56,139 nt of DNA from Bifidobacterium amazonense (GTDB lineage: Bacteria > Actinomycetota > Actinomycetes > Actinomycetales > Bifidobacteriaceae). The notes beneath the pieces are model-generated. The model saw only the letters and a program-made list of their open reading frames with translations. It did no database searches and was not told the origin of the DNA. The stretch is from assembly GCF_018555435.2 (NCBI RefSeq), contig NZ_JAFEJT020000015.1, positions 1 to 56,139 on the forward strand, read 5' to 3'. Below, one piece after another: positions 28,129 through 35,395 of the stretch (position 1 is its first letter; every line of letters starts with the position of its first letter). The position numbers and the translations under genes are program-made.

Positions 28129-29076
28129 TCACATGTCCGGCACCTCCCGCATCGTCGGATCCAATAGCGGAATCAGTTGCCGCCACCGTTCCGGCACTTC
28201 GGGCGTGGGTGGCGCGGAGAGTTCAGGGATCCCGTTCGCCGCATCGTCCGGCCATGAACCGCAGTCGAAGCAGTGGGTGGAGGAAACGGGAAGCAGGTGA
28301 ATCCACGCATCGCGCACATCGACACCTTCCTGTCGTTCGATCAGATCCATGAAGGTGATGAGCATCTGCGCCCTTGCCAACGCCCATAGTCCGGGTTTGT
28401 CGCTGAAGCGCAGCTCCACAGGCAAGGCGTCGTTCAGACTGATCCCGTTTCGGGGAAGGAAGAAGATGCAGTTACGTTCCACCTGCTCGCCTTCGTTCCT
28501 CAAGCCGATGCCGTACAGCGACGCCTGAACCATGTAGGTCTGCGAGGGGCCGTGCGCCTTCACGTCCTTCAACGTGGTCGATCCGACGATCTTCCAATCC
28601 ACGGTGCTCGCCGAACGCCGGTCGTACAGGTCGATGGATCCGCGCACCGGGTAACCGCCTTCAAGCCCGTGAAGCTCTCCGACCGTGACCCTCATCTCTG
28701 TCTCGTACGGCCGGTGCTTCACGTCCGAGTCGAAGCCCTGCGGGTTCAGCCCGTCGAACATGCGCTCGAAATGCTCATGGACGCACGTGCCGATGAACGG
28801 GAGCCATGCCACGCCGCGACGACGCTGCCACCCCGCGAGTTTCGCCGCCAAGCAATGCAGGCAGTCCGTGCCCAGCTCGCTCGGTCCGATGGCCTTCTGC
28901 CGTTCGCGTGGCGCGTTGCCGATATTGTCCTCAATCAGCCCTCGGATCTGCGGCCACAGCGATGCCTCGACACGTAACAGCTCATAGGGCGTCGCCTTCT
29001 CGACGGTGTCGACCTGCGCCGTGGCCTCGGCGGATCCCGCACCGTTCAGAACGGCAAGCACGTCGGCGGCGCTCAT
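28129..29076 (-). CDS. PD-(D/E)XK exonuclease, Cas4/RecB-like
   Basis: A 315-residue nuclease with the order of RecB-family motifs: GSIDLYD (metal-binding Asp), VDWKIV (D-x-K core) and QASLYG (QxxxY). CLHC near residue 74 and CFDC near 278 provide four cysteines placed as in Cas4/AddB-type enzymes that hold an iron-sulfur cluster around the fold. Probably acts in phage recombination or DNA-end processing. It overlaps the following upstream gene by four bases. No Cas genes or arrays are near, so a CRISPR role is not suggested. Confidence 0.75.
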   Translation of the reverse strand: MSAADVLAVLNGAGSAEATAQVDTVEKATPYELLRVEASLWPQIRGLIEDNIGNAPRERQKAIGPSELGTDCLHCLAAKLAGWQRRRGVAWLPFIGTCVHEHFERMFDGLNPQGFDSDVKHRPYETEMRVTVGELHGLEGGYPVRGSIDLYDRRSASTVDWKIVGSTTLKDVKAHGPSQTYMVQASLYGIGLRNEGEQVERNCIFFLPRNGISLNDALPVELRFSDKPGLWALARAQMLITFMDLIERQEGVDVRDAWIHLLPVSSTHCFDCGSWPDDAANGIPELSAPPTPEVPERWRQLIPLLDPTMREVPDM

Positions 29077-29459
29077 TTGACCACCACCGAACTCTTGTCG
29101 CGCTTCATCAGCGGTTCCAACGCCAACGCACCCAAGGCTCGGCGGGCCGCCGAGACATCCGGCGACACCCTGTAGAAGGACGGATGCTGAGCCGCCGGGT
29201 ACTTCTGCGTGAAACGCTTCGTATCCAGCCGTTGATTGCCGGCCTTAACCTGTACATGTAGATTGCCCGCCTCATACGAGCCGACCGGCCACGCATCGAG
29301 GATCTGCGCCTTCAGGGAGTCAATCTCGTCCTGGGCGCGTTTGATGTCCACCTGCAATGCGGCGATACGTGCCGCCTGATGCTCCAGCAGATCGTGCCTC
29401 TGATCCTCCAAAGACGGCATCGAGCCGTCGATCTCGGGTTGCACCAATGTTCCCGTCAT
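29073..29459 (-). CDS. coiled-coil phage protein (siphophage early region)
   Basis: A 128-residue protein with an N-terminal coiled coil (about 18-55), then a basic segment ending in RVSPDVSAARR. It resembles small helical proteins that accompany phage recombination nucleases in actinophages, but I do not know its function. GGAGG upstream and ATGA overlaps at both ends place it inside a coupled run of genes. Confidence 0.62.
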   Translation of the reverse strand: MTGTLVQPEIDGSMPSLEDQRHDLLEHQAARIAALQVDIKRAQDEIDSLKAQILDAWPVGSYEAGNLHVQVKAGNQRLDTKRFTQKYPAAQHPSFYRVSPDVSAARRALGALALEPLMKRDKSSVVVK

Positions 29460-29614
29460 TGTTCCTTACCTCCACTCACCCTGATGGGGATGACTCCGAC
29501 CGGATGGCCGGGCTTGGTTTTCCTGTGTTCCCTCGCCCTCTCGTAGGCGGAATCCGCATCGGTGGGAGCCGCCAAGGATCCGCACGCGCGGCATCTCGGC
29601 AGATACCGTCTCAA
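29456..29614 (-). CDS. 52-residue zinc-knuckle protein, TTG start
   Basis: A short gene fitted exactly between its neighbours: TTG at 29614-29612 overlaps the stop of the upstream nuclease gene (TTGA) and its stop overlaps the next ATG (ATGA). GGGAGG lies nine bases before the TTG. The product has CRAC near its N-terminus (Cys 8 and 11) followed by a charged tail containing the AYERAREHR helix. The coupled overlaps and biased composition support coding. Only two cysteines are present, so zinc binding would need a partner or dimer. Function unknown. Confidence 0.55.
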   Translation of the reverse strand: MRRYLPRCRACGSLAAPTDADSAYERAREHRKTKPGHPVGVIPIRVSGGKEQ

Positions 29615-30006
29615 TCCGCATCGCCTCCCAACGGGACTCCGTCATTCAGCAGCAGCGCGAATGACTCCAGCGTCATCATCACGAGTTGTCTGGCCTGGCC
29701 GTCACGCGACTCGATGCCAATGCCCGGCCGCTTCTGCACGACCACGCCGATCAGGGCGTCATCGTTGCCGCGCTCGATCTCCGCCTCCTGCAGATGCCGG
29801 GAAACATCCATCTTCGCCGTGTTCTTGCACTCGATGACGATCCGATGGCCCCGGTAGCGGATGCCGGCGATGTCGCCGCAGTCGTTCGCGCCCATCAGAT
29901 GACGGCGTTCGATCCGGTCGTCGTCCAGCGCCCAACGCAGATAATCGACGGTCCGGGCCTCCATTGCCGCGCCGGCGCGCCGCGCCGTCTTCAGGCTTCT
30001 ACCCAT
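29611..30006 (-). CDS. Hjc-like/VRR-type nuclease (PD-(D/E)XK)
   Basis: A 131-residue protein with an N-terminal basic helix, then GDIAGI and VIECKN, which together form the D...ExK active site of archaeal-type Holliday-junction resolvases and related small endonucleases. A phage resolvase acting on recombination or replication intermediates is the likely role. It overlaps the upstream gene by eight bases and the downstream gene through TTGA. Confidence 0.68.
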   Translation of the reverse strand: MGRSLKTARRAGAAMEARTVDYLRWALDDDRIERRHLMGANDCGDIAGIRYRGHRIVIECKNTAKMDVSRHLQEAEIERGNDDALIGVVVQKRPGIGIESRDGQARQLVMMTLESFALLLNDGVPLGGDAD

Positions 30007-30292
30007 TAGATGCCTCCTCCGCCTTACGCCGCCGCTGGTATTCCTTCATTTGTCGAAGCCGCTTCTCGCGGTTCCGGTAGTAGTGGTCACGCGCATACGC
30101 GCGATCCTTCTCCCGCTCCCACGGATCTTCACGCCGCCGACGTTGCCAATCGCGCTTGCTCGCACGACGTTCCTCGTCGCTCATCGGACGGCTTCGGCGC
30201 GTGCGCGTTCGCCGCCGGGGCTTCGTCGGCGCACGGCCGGCGCGACATGATTCGATGAATCGCAGGTCATCCAGATCGAAGTCCATCACCAT
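29999..30292 (-). CDS. small very basic phage protein
   Basis: A 97-residue protein, about one third Arg/Lys, with an acidic N-terminal stretch (MDFDLDDLRF) followed by long charged helices. GAGGG precedes the ATG and both ends overlap neighbouring genes. It may bind nucleic acids, but no family is recognised. Confidence 0.58.
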   Translation of the reverse strand: MVMDFDLDDLRFIESCRAGRAPTKPRRRTRTRRSRPMSDEERRASKRDWQRRRREDPWEREKDRAYARDHYYRNREKRLRQMKEYQRRRKAEEASNG

Positions 30293-30534
30293 TCATCCCT
30301 CACTTCGCCGGTGGATTGGTAGACGTGTGTGCGGAAATAGTCCAGAACCGTTTCCTTCGGGTACAGCACCGTGCGCCCGACCTTCACGAACTTCGGACCG
30401 ATGCCCATAGACCGCCAGTAGCCCAACGTGCCTTCGGAGATCCCGGTGGCGGAAACGTCCTTCGGCGTGTTCATCGGCTTCAGTGAGGCCTCCAGCGAGT
30501 CGAACAACCCCGTGTCTTCCATTGGTCCGTCCAT
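30286..30534 (-). CDS. xis: excisionase-like HTH protein
   Basis: An 82-residue protein with a MerR/AlpA-type winged helix: TGISEGTLGYWRSMGIGP then VKVGRTVLYPKETVLDYF, typical of phage excisionases and helix-turn-helix 17 proteins. It is encoded in the early operon, opposite to the integrase, as expected for a protein needed on induction. The gene symbol is provisional; a role as early transcription factor is possible. Confidence 0.62.
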   Translation of the reverse strand: MDGPMEDTGLFDSLEASLKPMNTPKDVSATGISEGTLGYWRSMGIGPKFVKVGRTVLYPKETVLDYFRTHVYQSTGEVRDEW

Positions 30535-30543
30535 AGCGTCACC

Positions 30544-30903
30544 TCAGAGATCCGTCGGCGTGGCCGCGTCGCGCTCGCAGACCATGTAGTTATCCGCGCC
30601 GTCGGATGATTCAGCCAACTGGATTCCCGTGCGCGTCAGCACGTCTCCATACAGGCTGAGCACCATGCCGACGAAGCAGATCTCAAGTTCGTTCGCATGG
30701 ATTTCCCCCACAACGGCTCCAGCGCCGGGTGCGAGCGTGACCGTACCGAACGGGACGGGTTCATCGCCCATGCGATGCGCGGTGACTTCCACCACGAGCG
30801 GGCGATCATCGCCACACACCGCGTTCAGTATCGGCATGAACATGTTGATCGCCGCCCGCTTCCTTCTCACTGACTCGTCGTTGAGAATTGGATTGTCCTT
30901 CAT
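30544..30903 (-). CDS. hypothetical early phage protein
   Basis: A 119-residue protein with a helical N-terminus (VRRKRAAINMFMPIL) and a beta-rich centre; no motif recognised. Two in-frame starts are plausible: ATG 30903 with AAAGGAA, chosen here, and ATG 30921 with AAGGAA. It lies between the Cro-like gene and the excisionase-like gene. Confidence 0.6.
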   Translation of the reverse strand: MKDNPILNDESVRRKRAAINMFMPILNAVCGDDRPLVVEVTAHRMGDEPVPFGTVTLAPGAGAVVGEIHANELEICFVGMVLSLYGDVLTRTGIQLAESSDGADNYMVCERDAATPTDL

Positions 30904-30928
30904 CGCCGTTCCTTTCTTCATGGGTTCC

Positions 30929-31189
30929 TTATTTGCCGCGATGCTTGGCAAGCAACCGCAACCGTGACTTGGGTGGTACGAACTCGGAGGGATCGTGCCC
31001 GGTGACAAGGCAGATCGCATAAATCTCGGGGAACGAGAACGGCGACCGGCCATGCCGCTTCGCACTGAACGTGCTGTACGGCATCCGTATGAGCCGAGCC
31101 ACGTCGGAGTACTTGTGTCCGTCGGACTTCAGCACCTGGGACACCTTCGCACCCAGCCACCTGTCCACCTCGGAACGTCTATTAGTCAT
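30929..31189 (-). CDS. Cro-like HTH regulator of the early operon
   Basis: An 86-residue DNA-binding protein; residues about 22-45 (DVARLIRMPYSTFSAKRHG) make an XRE-type helix-turn-helix and SFPEIYAICLVTGHDPSEFV is the usual continuation. It is the first gene of the leftward early operon, divergent from the repressor. The start at 31189 lies inside the operator repeat, seven bases after a -10-like TAGTGT, so the mRNA is probably leaderless. The frame extends 13 codons upstream but into the operator. Confidence 0.72.
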   Translation of the reverse strand: MTNRRSEVDRWLGAKVSQVLKSDGHKYSDVARLIRMPYSTFSAKRHGRSPFSFPEIYAICLVTGHDPSEFVPPKSRLRLLAKHRGK

Positions 31190-31284
31190 ATCGCTAACAC
31201 TATTCGTCCTTCGACGAAATATCAACACGAAAATGACTTGATATGACTAATTGCATTAGCGAGAAATCATGTTATGATGGCGGT
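31181..31284. promoter_or_regulatory. phage genetic switch: divergent promoters and nested operators
   Basis: Three inverted repeats are nested around the divergent starts. ATTAGTCATATC 31181-31192 matches GATATGACTAAT 31240-31251; TCGCTAA 31191-31197 matches TTAGCGA 31256-31262; TTCGTC 31203-31208 matches GACGAA 31213-31218. Rightward promoter: TTGCAT 31251-31256, 16 bp, TATGAT 31273-31278, then ATG six bases on. Leftward promoter: TTGATA (31225-31220), 17 bp, TAGTGT (31202-31197), then ATG seven bases on. Both would make leaderless transcripts, and repressor bound to the repeats would cover both promoters. Confidence 0.7.
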
Positions 31285-31689
31285 ATGGCTAATGAAATCG
31301 ACACTAGGGCGCAACTGTTCGGCAAGTACCTCGGGGCCGAGCTCAAAGGCGCAATCCGTTCCCGGGGGTATTCGCAGGCGGAAATCGCCGACCGGCTCGG
31401 ACATGCCAGATCGTCCTTCGCGAACTGGCTGAACGCGAAACCATCCATACCGGTGGAGGTGGCGGAGAAAATCTGCCTGTGCATCGGCGTGGAGCTGAAA
31501 GAAATCGTCGGACGCGCCCACCAGCGAGTCAACGAAGAAATGGGGGCATACGGGACCGAACGCATGAGCGAGCAGCAATCCGTACTGGAGCAGCTGACCC
31601 GTGTAATCGGCAACGGCAGACTGAACTACACCACCGCCGCATACCGCGACGAAAACAAGAAGAGAGAAATGGAAACACCAACGGACTGA
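31285..31689 (+). CDS. phage repressor (XRE/CI-like)
   Basis: A 134-residue protein with an N-terminal XRE helix-turn-helix (SQAEIADRLGHARSSFANWLN, about residues 30-50) and a helical C-terminal region. It is divergent from the Cro-like gene and followed by an ImmA-type peptidase, so it is most likely the lysogeny repressor. ATG 31285 follows TATGAT by six bases, indicating a leaderless message; an upstream ATG at 31243 lies within the operator. It lacks an S24 autocleavage domain, consistent with inactivation by ImmA rather than by RecA. Confidence 0.75.
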   Translation: MANEIDTRAQLFGKYLGAELKGAIRSRGYSQAEIADRLGHARSSFANWLNAKPSIPVEVAEKICLCIGVELKEIVGRAHQRVNEEMGAYGTERMSEQQSVLEQLTRVIGNGRLNYTTAAYRDENKKREMETPTD

Positions 31690-31709
31690 CCGGAAGCGAA
31701 AGGCACAGC

Positions 31710-32132
31710 TTGAAGAACAGTTATGGCGACCTGCTGCGTGAGGCCCAATCAATGGGACTTCAGGTGGTGGAAGGAACAATCACCGGCGACCACCTAGGGC
31801 ACTACGACCACGAGCGGCGTCTCATCACCATCGACGGGAGAATCAACGACAACCAGAAACGAGTGGCACTACAGCACGAGATCATCCACGCGGAACATTT
31901 CCGTTTGGGCATGAACCGGTGGATGGATCCGGTGGCCGAAGAGGCCAAGACCCGACGCGAAACCGCGCTCAGGCTCGTGGACCTCCGCGAATACGCGCAA
32001 GCCGAGCAGACCTACGAGGCATGTCCCTTCAAGATCGCCAACGAGCTCCACGTCACCGTCGGCGTCATCAAGGACATACAGGACATCCTCGAAAACGAAC
32101 CGTTCCGGCGGAACCCCGCCTACGCATACTGA
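31710..32132 (+). CDS. immA: ImmA/IrrE-family metallopeptidase
   Basis: A 140-residue zinc peptidase with HEIIHAEH (HExxH, about residues 54-61). Members of this family cleave cognate phage or ICE repressors when induced by DNA damage, so the target here is presumably the repressor encoded just upstream. The start TTG 31710 is chosen for AAAGG seven bases upstream; the next ATG (31752) would remove residues before the conserved core. Probably co-transcribed with repressor and integrase. Confidence 0.8.
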   Translation: MKNSYGDLLREAQSMGLQVVEGTITGDHLGHYDHERRLITIDGRINDNQKRVALQHEIIHAEHFRLGMNRWMDPVAEEAKTRRETALRLVDLREYAQAEQTYEACPFKIANELHVTVGVIKDIQDILENEPFRRNPAYAY

Positions 32133-32146
32133 AAGAAGCTGAACCT

Positions 32147-33538
32147 ATGGCACGAGTGACCATCGATGACCTGTGGCTCAAAGACGACGATGATGGCAAC
32201 CCGCCATCGGCCACAGCCCGGCGAAGCCTCGCCAACGCACGCGACCCGCAGAAAGCCCGTGTGCCCGAAAAGTGGCGTTCAAATCGCTATGGCAGCGGTA
32301 TGCGCTGGCGCTGCCGTTGGTTCGTCGTCAAACCGGACGGCACCAAGCAGTCGAAGACGAAGGCGTTCGACAAGCTCTGCGACGCCGAAGAGTTTCAAGC
32401 CGCCCTTGAAGACGACATCCGGCGCGGACGTTATATCGACCCCAATGCCGACCAGCGGCTTTTCCGCGACGTGGCGGACCAGTGGATCGAGACCAAGCTT
32501 GACATCAAACCCTCCACGCTCGGCCGCTACCAGCGGGAGCTTCGCGTATACATCAACCCCACGTGGGGCGACAAGACGTTGCGCGAAATCACGCTCAAGG
32601 ATCTCCAGTCATGGGTGACCGGCCTCCAGAAAGGCGACTACAAGGCGGAACTGCCGGTAAACAAGAAAGGCGTCATGCGCAAGCCGAAGCCATTAAGCGC
32701 GCGAAGCATCCGCAACATCGTCAAAGTCGTCATGGCGGCGGTGTTCGAGTACGCCATCACCAACAAGTGGATCCGGGAAAACCTCGCCAAGCAGGTTGTC
32801 ACGCCCAAAATCGAGACCAAGGACGAGGACATGGTGTTCCTCACCGTGCCGGAAGTGGAGCTGCTTGCCGACACAGCCGCAGACAACGGGCGAGACGTGG
32901 ACGGCCTGCTCATCCGGTTCCTCGCCTATACGGGAGTGCGCATCAACGAAGCCCTCGCCCTGCAAATCCAAGACCTCGATTTCAAGGGGCGCAAAGCCCG
33001 CATACGCCGAACATGGTCGGATGACGGCAATGGCAAAATGCAGCTCGGCACCCCTAAAAACGGAGAGGCCCGCACCATCGCGCTGCCCGGATCCCTCATC
33101 GCGCAACTTGAGAAACTGGCCGAAGACCAGAGCAAAAGCGAGTTCCTGTTCCGTGCGAAGCGGGGCGGGTATATCCATGACCACAACTGGCGCACCCGTG
33201 TCTGGTACCCGACCGTGAAGGCGGTGGGGATGGAGGACGAAGGCGTGAATATCCACAGTCTTCGCCACACCTACGCGAGCATCGCCATCGCCAACGGCGC
33301 GGATGTGAAGACGCTACAGAAACAGCTCGGACACGCCACGGCGAGCATCACACTCGACATCTACGCGGCGCTATGGCCCGAACGCCTCAACGAAGTCGCC
33401 GACGCCGTGGACCAAGCGCGACTCGACGGCATCGCCAAGGCGAAGGAAGAAGCCGAGAAAGCCAAGGCCAAGGCCGCGGCCAAGTTCAAGAAGGCCGAAA
33501 GCGGGATCGGACACGACGAACTCGACAAGGCGGCATGA
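32147..33538 (+). CDS. int: tyrosine-type site-specific integrase
   Basis: A 463-residue recombinase with an N-terminal arm-binding-like domain (RWRCRWFVVKPDG), a SAM-like core-binding domain (about 108-220) and a catalytic domain with Arg 265, His 370, Arg 373, His 396 and Tyr 406. All five standard residues are present, so it should be active. A Lys/Ala/Glu-rich coiled tail follows the catalytic domain. It is the last gene of the lysogeny operon and lies about 10 kb from the left border rather than next to it. A terminator follows. Confidence 0.93.
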   Translation: MARVTIDDLWLKDDDDGNPPSATARRSLANARDPQKARVPEKWRSNRYGSGMRWRCRWFVVKPDGTKQSKTKAFDKLCDAEEFQAALEDDIRRGRYIDPNADQRLFRDVADQWIETKLDIKPSTLGRYQRELRVYINPTWGDKTLREITLKDLQSWVTGLQKGDYKAELPVNKKGVMRKPKPLSARSIRNIVKVVMAAVFEYAITNKWIRENLAKQVVTPKIETKDEDMVFLTVPEVELLADTAADNGRDVDGLLIRFLAYTGVRINEALALQIQDLDFKGRKARIRRTWSDDGNGKMQLGTPKNGEARTIALPGSLIAQLEKLAEDQSKSEFLFRAKRGGYIHDHNWRTRVWYPTVKAVGMEDEGVNIHSLRHTYASIAIANGADVKTLQKQLGHATASITLDIYAALWPERLNEVADAVDQARLDGIAKAKEEAEKAKAKAAAKFKKAESGIGHDELDKAA

Positions 33539-33560
33539 GCGGAAACACCGGCACGATTAA

Positions 33561-33590
33561 GGGCGCATCGGACAACCGGTGCGCCCTTCT
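33561..33590. terminator. terminator between int and the convergent accessory gene
   Basis: An 11-bp stem with one wobble (33561-33571 with 33576-33586, ACAA loop) followed by TTCTT, 22 bp past the int stop. Confidence 0.82.
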
Positions 33591-33597
33591 TCCAATC

Positions 33598-34152
33598 TCA
33601 GGGAAGCTGCTGAATCCAAGCGGCTATCGCCGCGTAATCGATGATGGACAGTGCCGTGCACAACACGGCAAACCCCAGCAACATATAGCCACGCTTGACC
33701 CAACGGATCCGCTTATCCTCAGCCGCACGCGCCTTCGCCTCATTGGCCGTCAGATTGTCGATTTGGTACAGCAATACGGATTTTCTGCTTTTTGAGCAAG
33801 CGTCATTACGCAGCCTGTCCAACGGCAATTCTTCCTCACCGCGCTTCGGGTCGCATATATCAATCAGTCCAACCGCTACGGCAAGAGCCAACAAAAACAA
33901 AGCGACGTATTTCAGCCACTGCACATGAACACTTGATAAGGCGGCGAACGGCGAAGTCAGTGAAGCAAAGCCGATCAGCTGACGACTGAGCTGCACCGAA
34001 GTATCGACCTGCTTGCGCCGATAATCCCTCTGTCGGTTGACTTCGGCCAGTACCGATTCCAGAGATGCGATGACTTCCGCCTCATTCTCCGGCTGATCCG
34101 GCTTCGCCTCAGCCGGCTCATCGTCTGCGTCGTTCGCTTTCGTGTCCGCCAT
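33598..34152 (-). CDS. membrane accessory protein (moron candidate)
   Basis: A 184-residue protein with an acidic N-terminal 30 residues, a predicted coiled helix (about 25-55), two closely spaced hydrophobic segments (about 57-75 and 79-97), a charged soluble helix and a third membrane segment near the C-terminus (about 155-180). AAGGTGG precedes the ATG. Leftward gene inserted between two rightward operons, a common site for lysogenic-conversion or superinfection-exclusion genes. Architecture is reminiscent of SLATT-type membrane proteins, but I cannot confirm membership. Confidence 0.65.
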   Translation of the reverse strand: MADTKANDADDEPAEAKPDQPENEAEVIASLESVLAEVNRQRDYRRKQVDTSVQLSRQLIGFASLTSPFAALSSVHVQWLKYVALFLLALAVAVGLIDICDPKRGEEELPLDRLRNDACSKSRKSVLLYQIDNLTANEAKARAAEDKRIRWVKRGYMLLGFAVLCTALSIIDYAAIAAWIQQLP

Positions 34153-34346
34153 TCCGGGCCACCTTAGCGTGTATGGATGTGACTTGGGTCCAGAGAATGT
34201 TGCGAAATGTGCACCTGATTCTCAGGATCCGCATAGCTCGGAGGAATGGTCGGCTTCCACGATGAATCCTGTTGCTGATCTGGCATATCTTCATCCTTTC
34301 CTCGGAGATTCCGATAATACTCATTCCAGTATCCCTCAATCCGAAC

Positions 34347-34657
34347 CGCCCGTTACACCCGTTACCCGCGTTACACCAGTCGTGAGAATGAACCATACGA
34401 CAATCCAGAGCGATAACGGGTAACAGGCATCCCGTTACGGTGCGAGTACCGGAAAATCAAGGATTCACTACCACCGTAACAGGGGTAACAGGCGTAACCA
34501 TGACTACCCTCCCGCATTCTCATACCACCGCCATGACCATCGGTTACACCGTTACACCCGTTACAGGGAAGGTAGGAAGAATGACGGAACCATCTGAAAA
34601 CAAGGGTTGCCAGCAAGTAACACGGGAAGCCCCCACAGACGTTACAGCCGGTTACAC
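34347..34657. repeat. GTTAC iteron-like array, 14 copies
   Basis: GTTAC starts at 34352, 34361, 34370, 34434, 34543, 34551, 34560, 34641 and 34651. Its complement GTAAC starts at 34420, 34476, 34485, 34494 and 34617. Three triplets have a 9-base (once 8-base) step and alternate in orientation: forward, reverse, forward. The fuller unit is close to CCGTTACACC. Roughly half a copy would be expected by chance at 60% GC. A multi-site protein-binding array is likely. Confidence 0.82.
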
Positions 34658-34804
34658 CCGGTCTGGGAACACGGCGACAAAACCGTCGAATATCTAGTAG
34701 ACCTGACGGCCTCCGTCGCTTGCGGCCAAACCGCAACGCGGCGAAAATGATAGTGTTGCCGTTCAATGCAAGGAACACCAAGGCAATCCCAAAGACTTCA
34801 CCTC

Positions 34805-34839
34805 GCCCCGCCGGGCTTTCCTCCTTTCACCGGCGGGGC
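34805..34839. other. perfect 10-bp GC hairpin before HNH gene
   Basis: GCCCCGCCGG at 34805-34814 pairs with CCGGCGGGGC at 34830-34839 across a 15-base pyrimidine-rich loop. No T-run follows. In an HNH-TerS-TerL context it could mark the cos region, or end a leader transcript. Confidence 0.4.
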
Positions 34840-34946
34840 ACATTCATACTCCGGGTGCCGTGAAGCCCACCAAGCCTCACACCTGCATAACCGAAAACCG
34901 CTTGCGACACAGGCATCACGGCACCCGCCAACACAATGGCCCACAT

Positions 34947-35285
34947 ATGCCCCACGATAGGAACTACAAGGATCCACGGCGCCTCAACCGACAAGCCCGC
35001 AACCTCGCACGGCAGCGAGTGCTCGCGCAACAAACACCATGCGGCATCTGCGGCAAGCCCATAGATGACAGCATCAAATGGCCAGACCCAATGAGCGCCG
35101 AAGTGGACGAGATCATTCCGGTCAGTCGTGGCGGCAGCGCAACGGACCTGAGAAATCTACAGAAAACGCATCGTTGCTGCAACCAACTCAAAAGCGATAA
35201 GAGCCTTGCGTGGGCAAGACAAGCCTCACAAGGCAAGTCCGCGCTCAAGCCCACCGCCATCCCGTTCAAAACGTCGGACTGGTGA
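34947..35285 (+). CDS. HNH endonuclease of the packaging module
   Basis: Small nuclease that assists terminase in cutting cos DNA in HK97-like phages. The 112-residue form starting at 34947 (MPHDRNYKDPRRL) has the CGIC zinc knuckle, VDEIIPVSRGGSATDLRNLQ (the HNH core with Glu/Ile replacing the first His) and HRCCNQLK completing the second knuckle. The first position of the HNH core reads DEI rather than DHI, a departure from the family. No SD is clear; a GTG at 34860 in the same frame is an alternative start. Confidence 0.78.
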   Translation: MPHDRNYKDPRRLNRQARNLARQRVLAQQTPCGICGKPIDDSIKWPDPMSAEVDEIIPVSRGGSATDLRNLQKTHRCCNQLKSDKSLAWARQASQGKSALKPTAIPFKTSDW

Positions 35286-35395
35286 CTTCGACGGATGGGA
35301 GAGGTACCCCAACCCCGCAGAGGCCCGGCTACCCCGGAGTATCGGCCAAAACTCTCCCCATTTATTTTTCCCCAAAGCAAGAAATCAGGTGACTC

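Larger units (their letters stand above)
34153..34946. other. gene-free stretch before the packaging operon
   Basis: About 800 bp without a convincing gene. The first part (34153-34345) has nothing recognisable. The centre holds the GTTAC repeat array and the last 250 bp includes a perfect 10-bp hairpin (34805-34814 with 34830-34839). Reading frames in the array (for example 34440-34697) translate to VTGVT/VTPVT runs created by the repeat and have no ribosome binding site. Position directly before HNH-TerS-TerL suggests a cos/packaging site or late-promoter control region. Confidence 0.55.

Noticed and set aside
28129..29076. Cas4 of a CRISPR system
   Set aside because: Four cysteines and RecB motifs are Cas4-like, but the gene is embedded in a phage replication operon with no Cas1, Cas2 or array nearby.
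23186..33538. Separate integrative element distinct from the structural phage block
   Set aside because: Considered because int closes this block, but early, immunity and late modules together make one complete phage and no att-like repeat is seen between 33.5 and 35 kb.
34142..34423. Reading frame encoding VTPVTRVTPV-type peptide
   Set aside because: The pattern is produced by the GTTACACCC repeats; no ribosome binding site and no continuity with a neighbouring gene.
34347..34657. CRISPR array
   Set aside because: Units are five to ten bases with irregular spacing and mixed orientation; there are no 25-40 bp repeats or unique spacers and no cas genes beyond a lone phage Cas4/RecB-like nuclease.
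34440..34697. Reading frame with VTGVTGVT repeats
   Set aside because: Also created by the repeat array; GTG start without SD.
34371..34781. Minus-strand frame with repeated CNxC motifs that look like zinc knuckles
   Set aside because: The cysteines come from GTAACA/TGTTAC read in reverse; no SD and no similarity.
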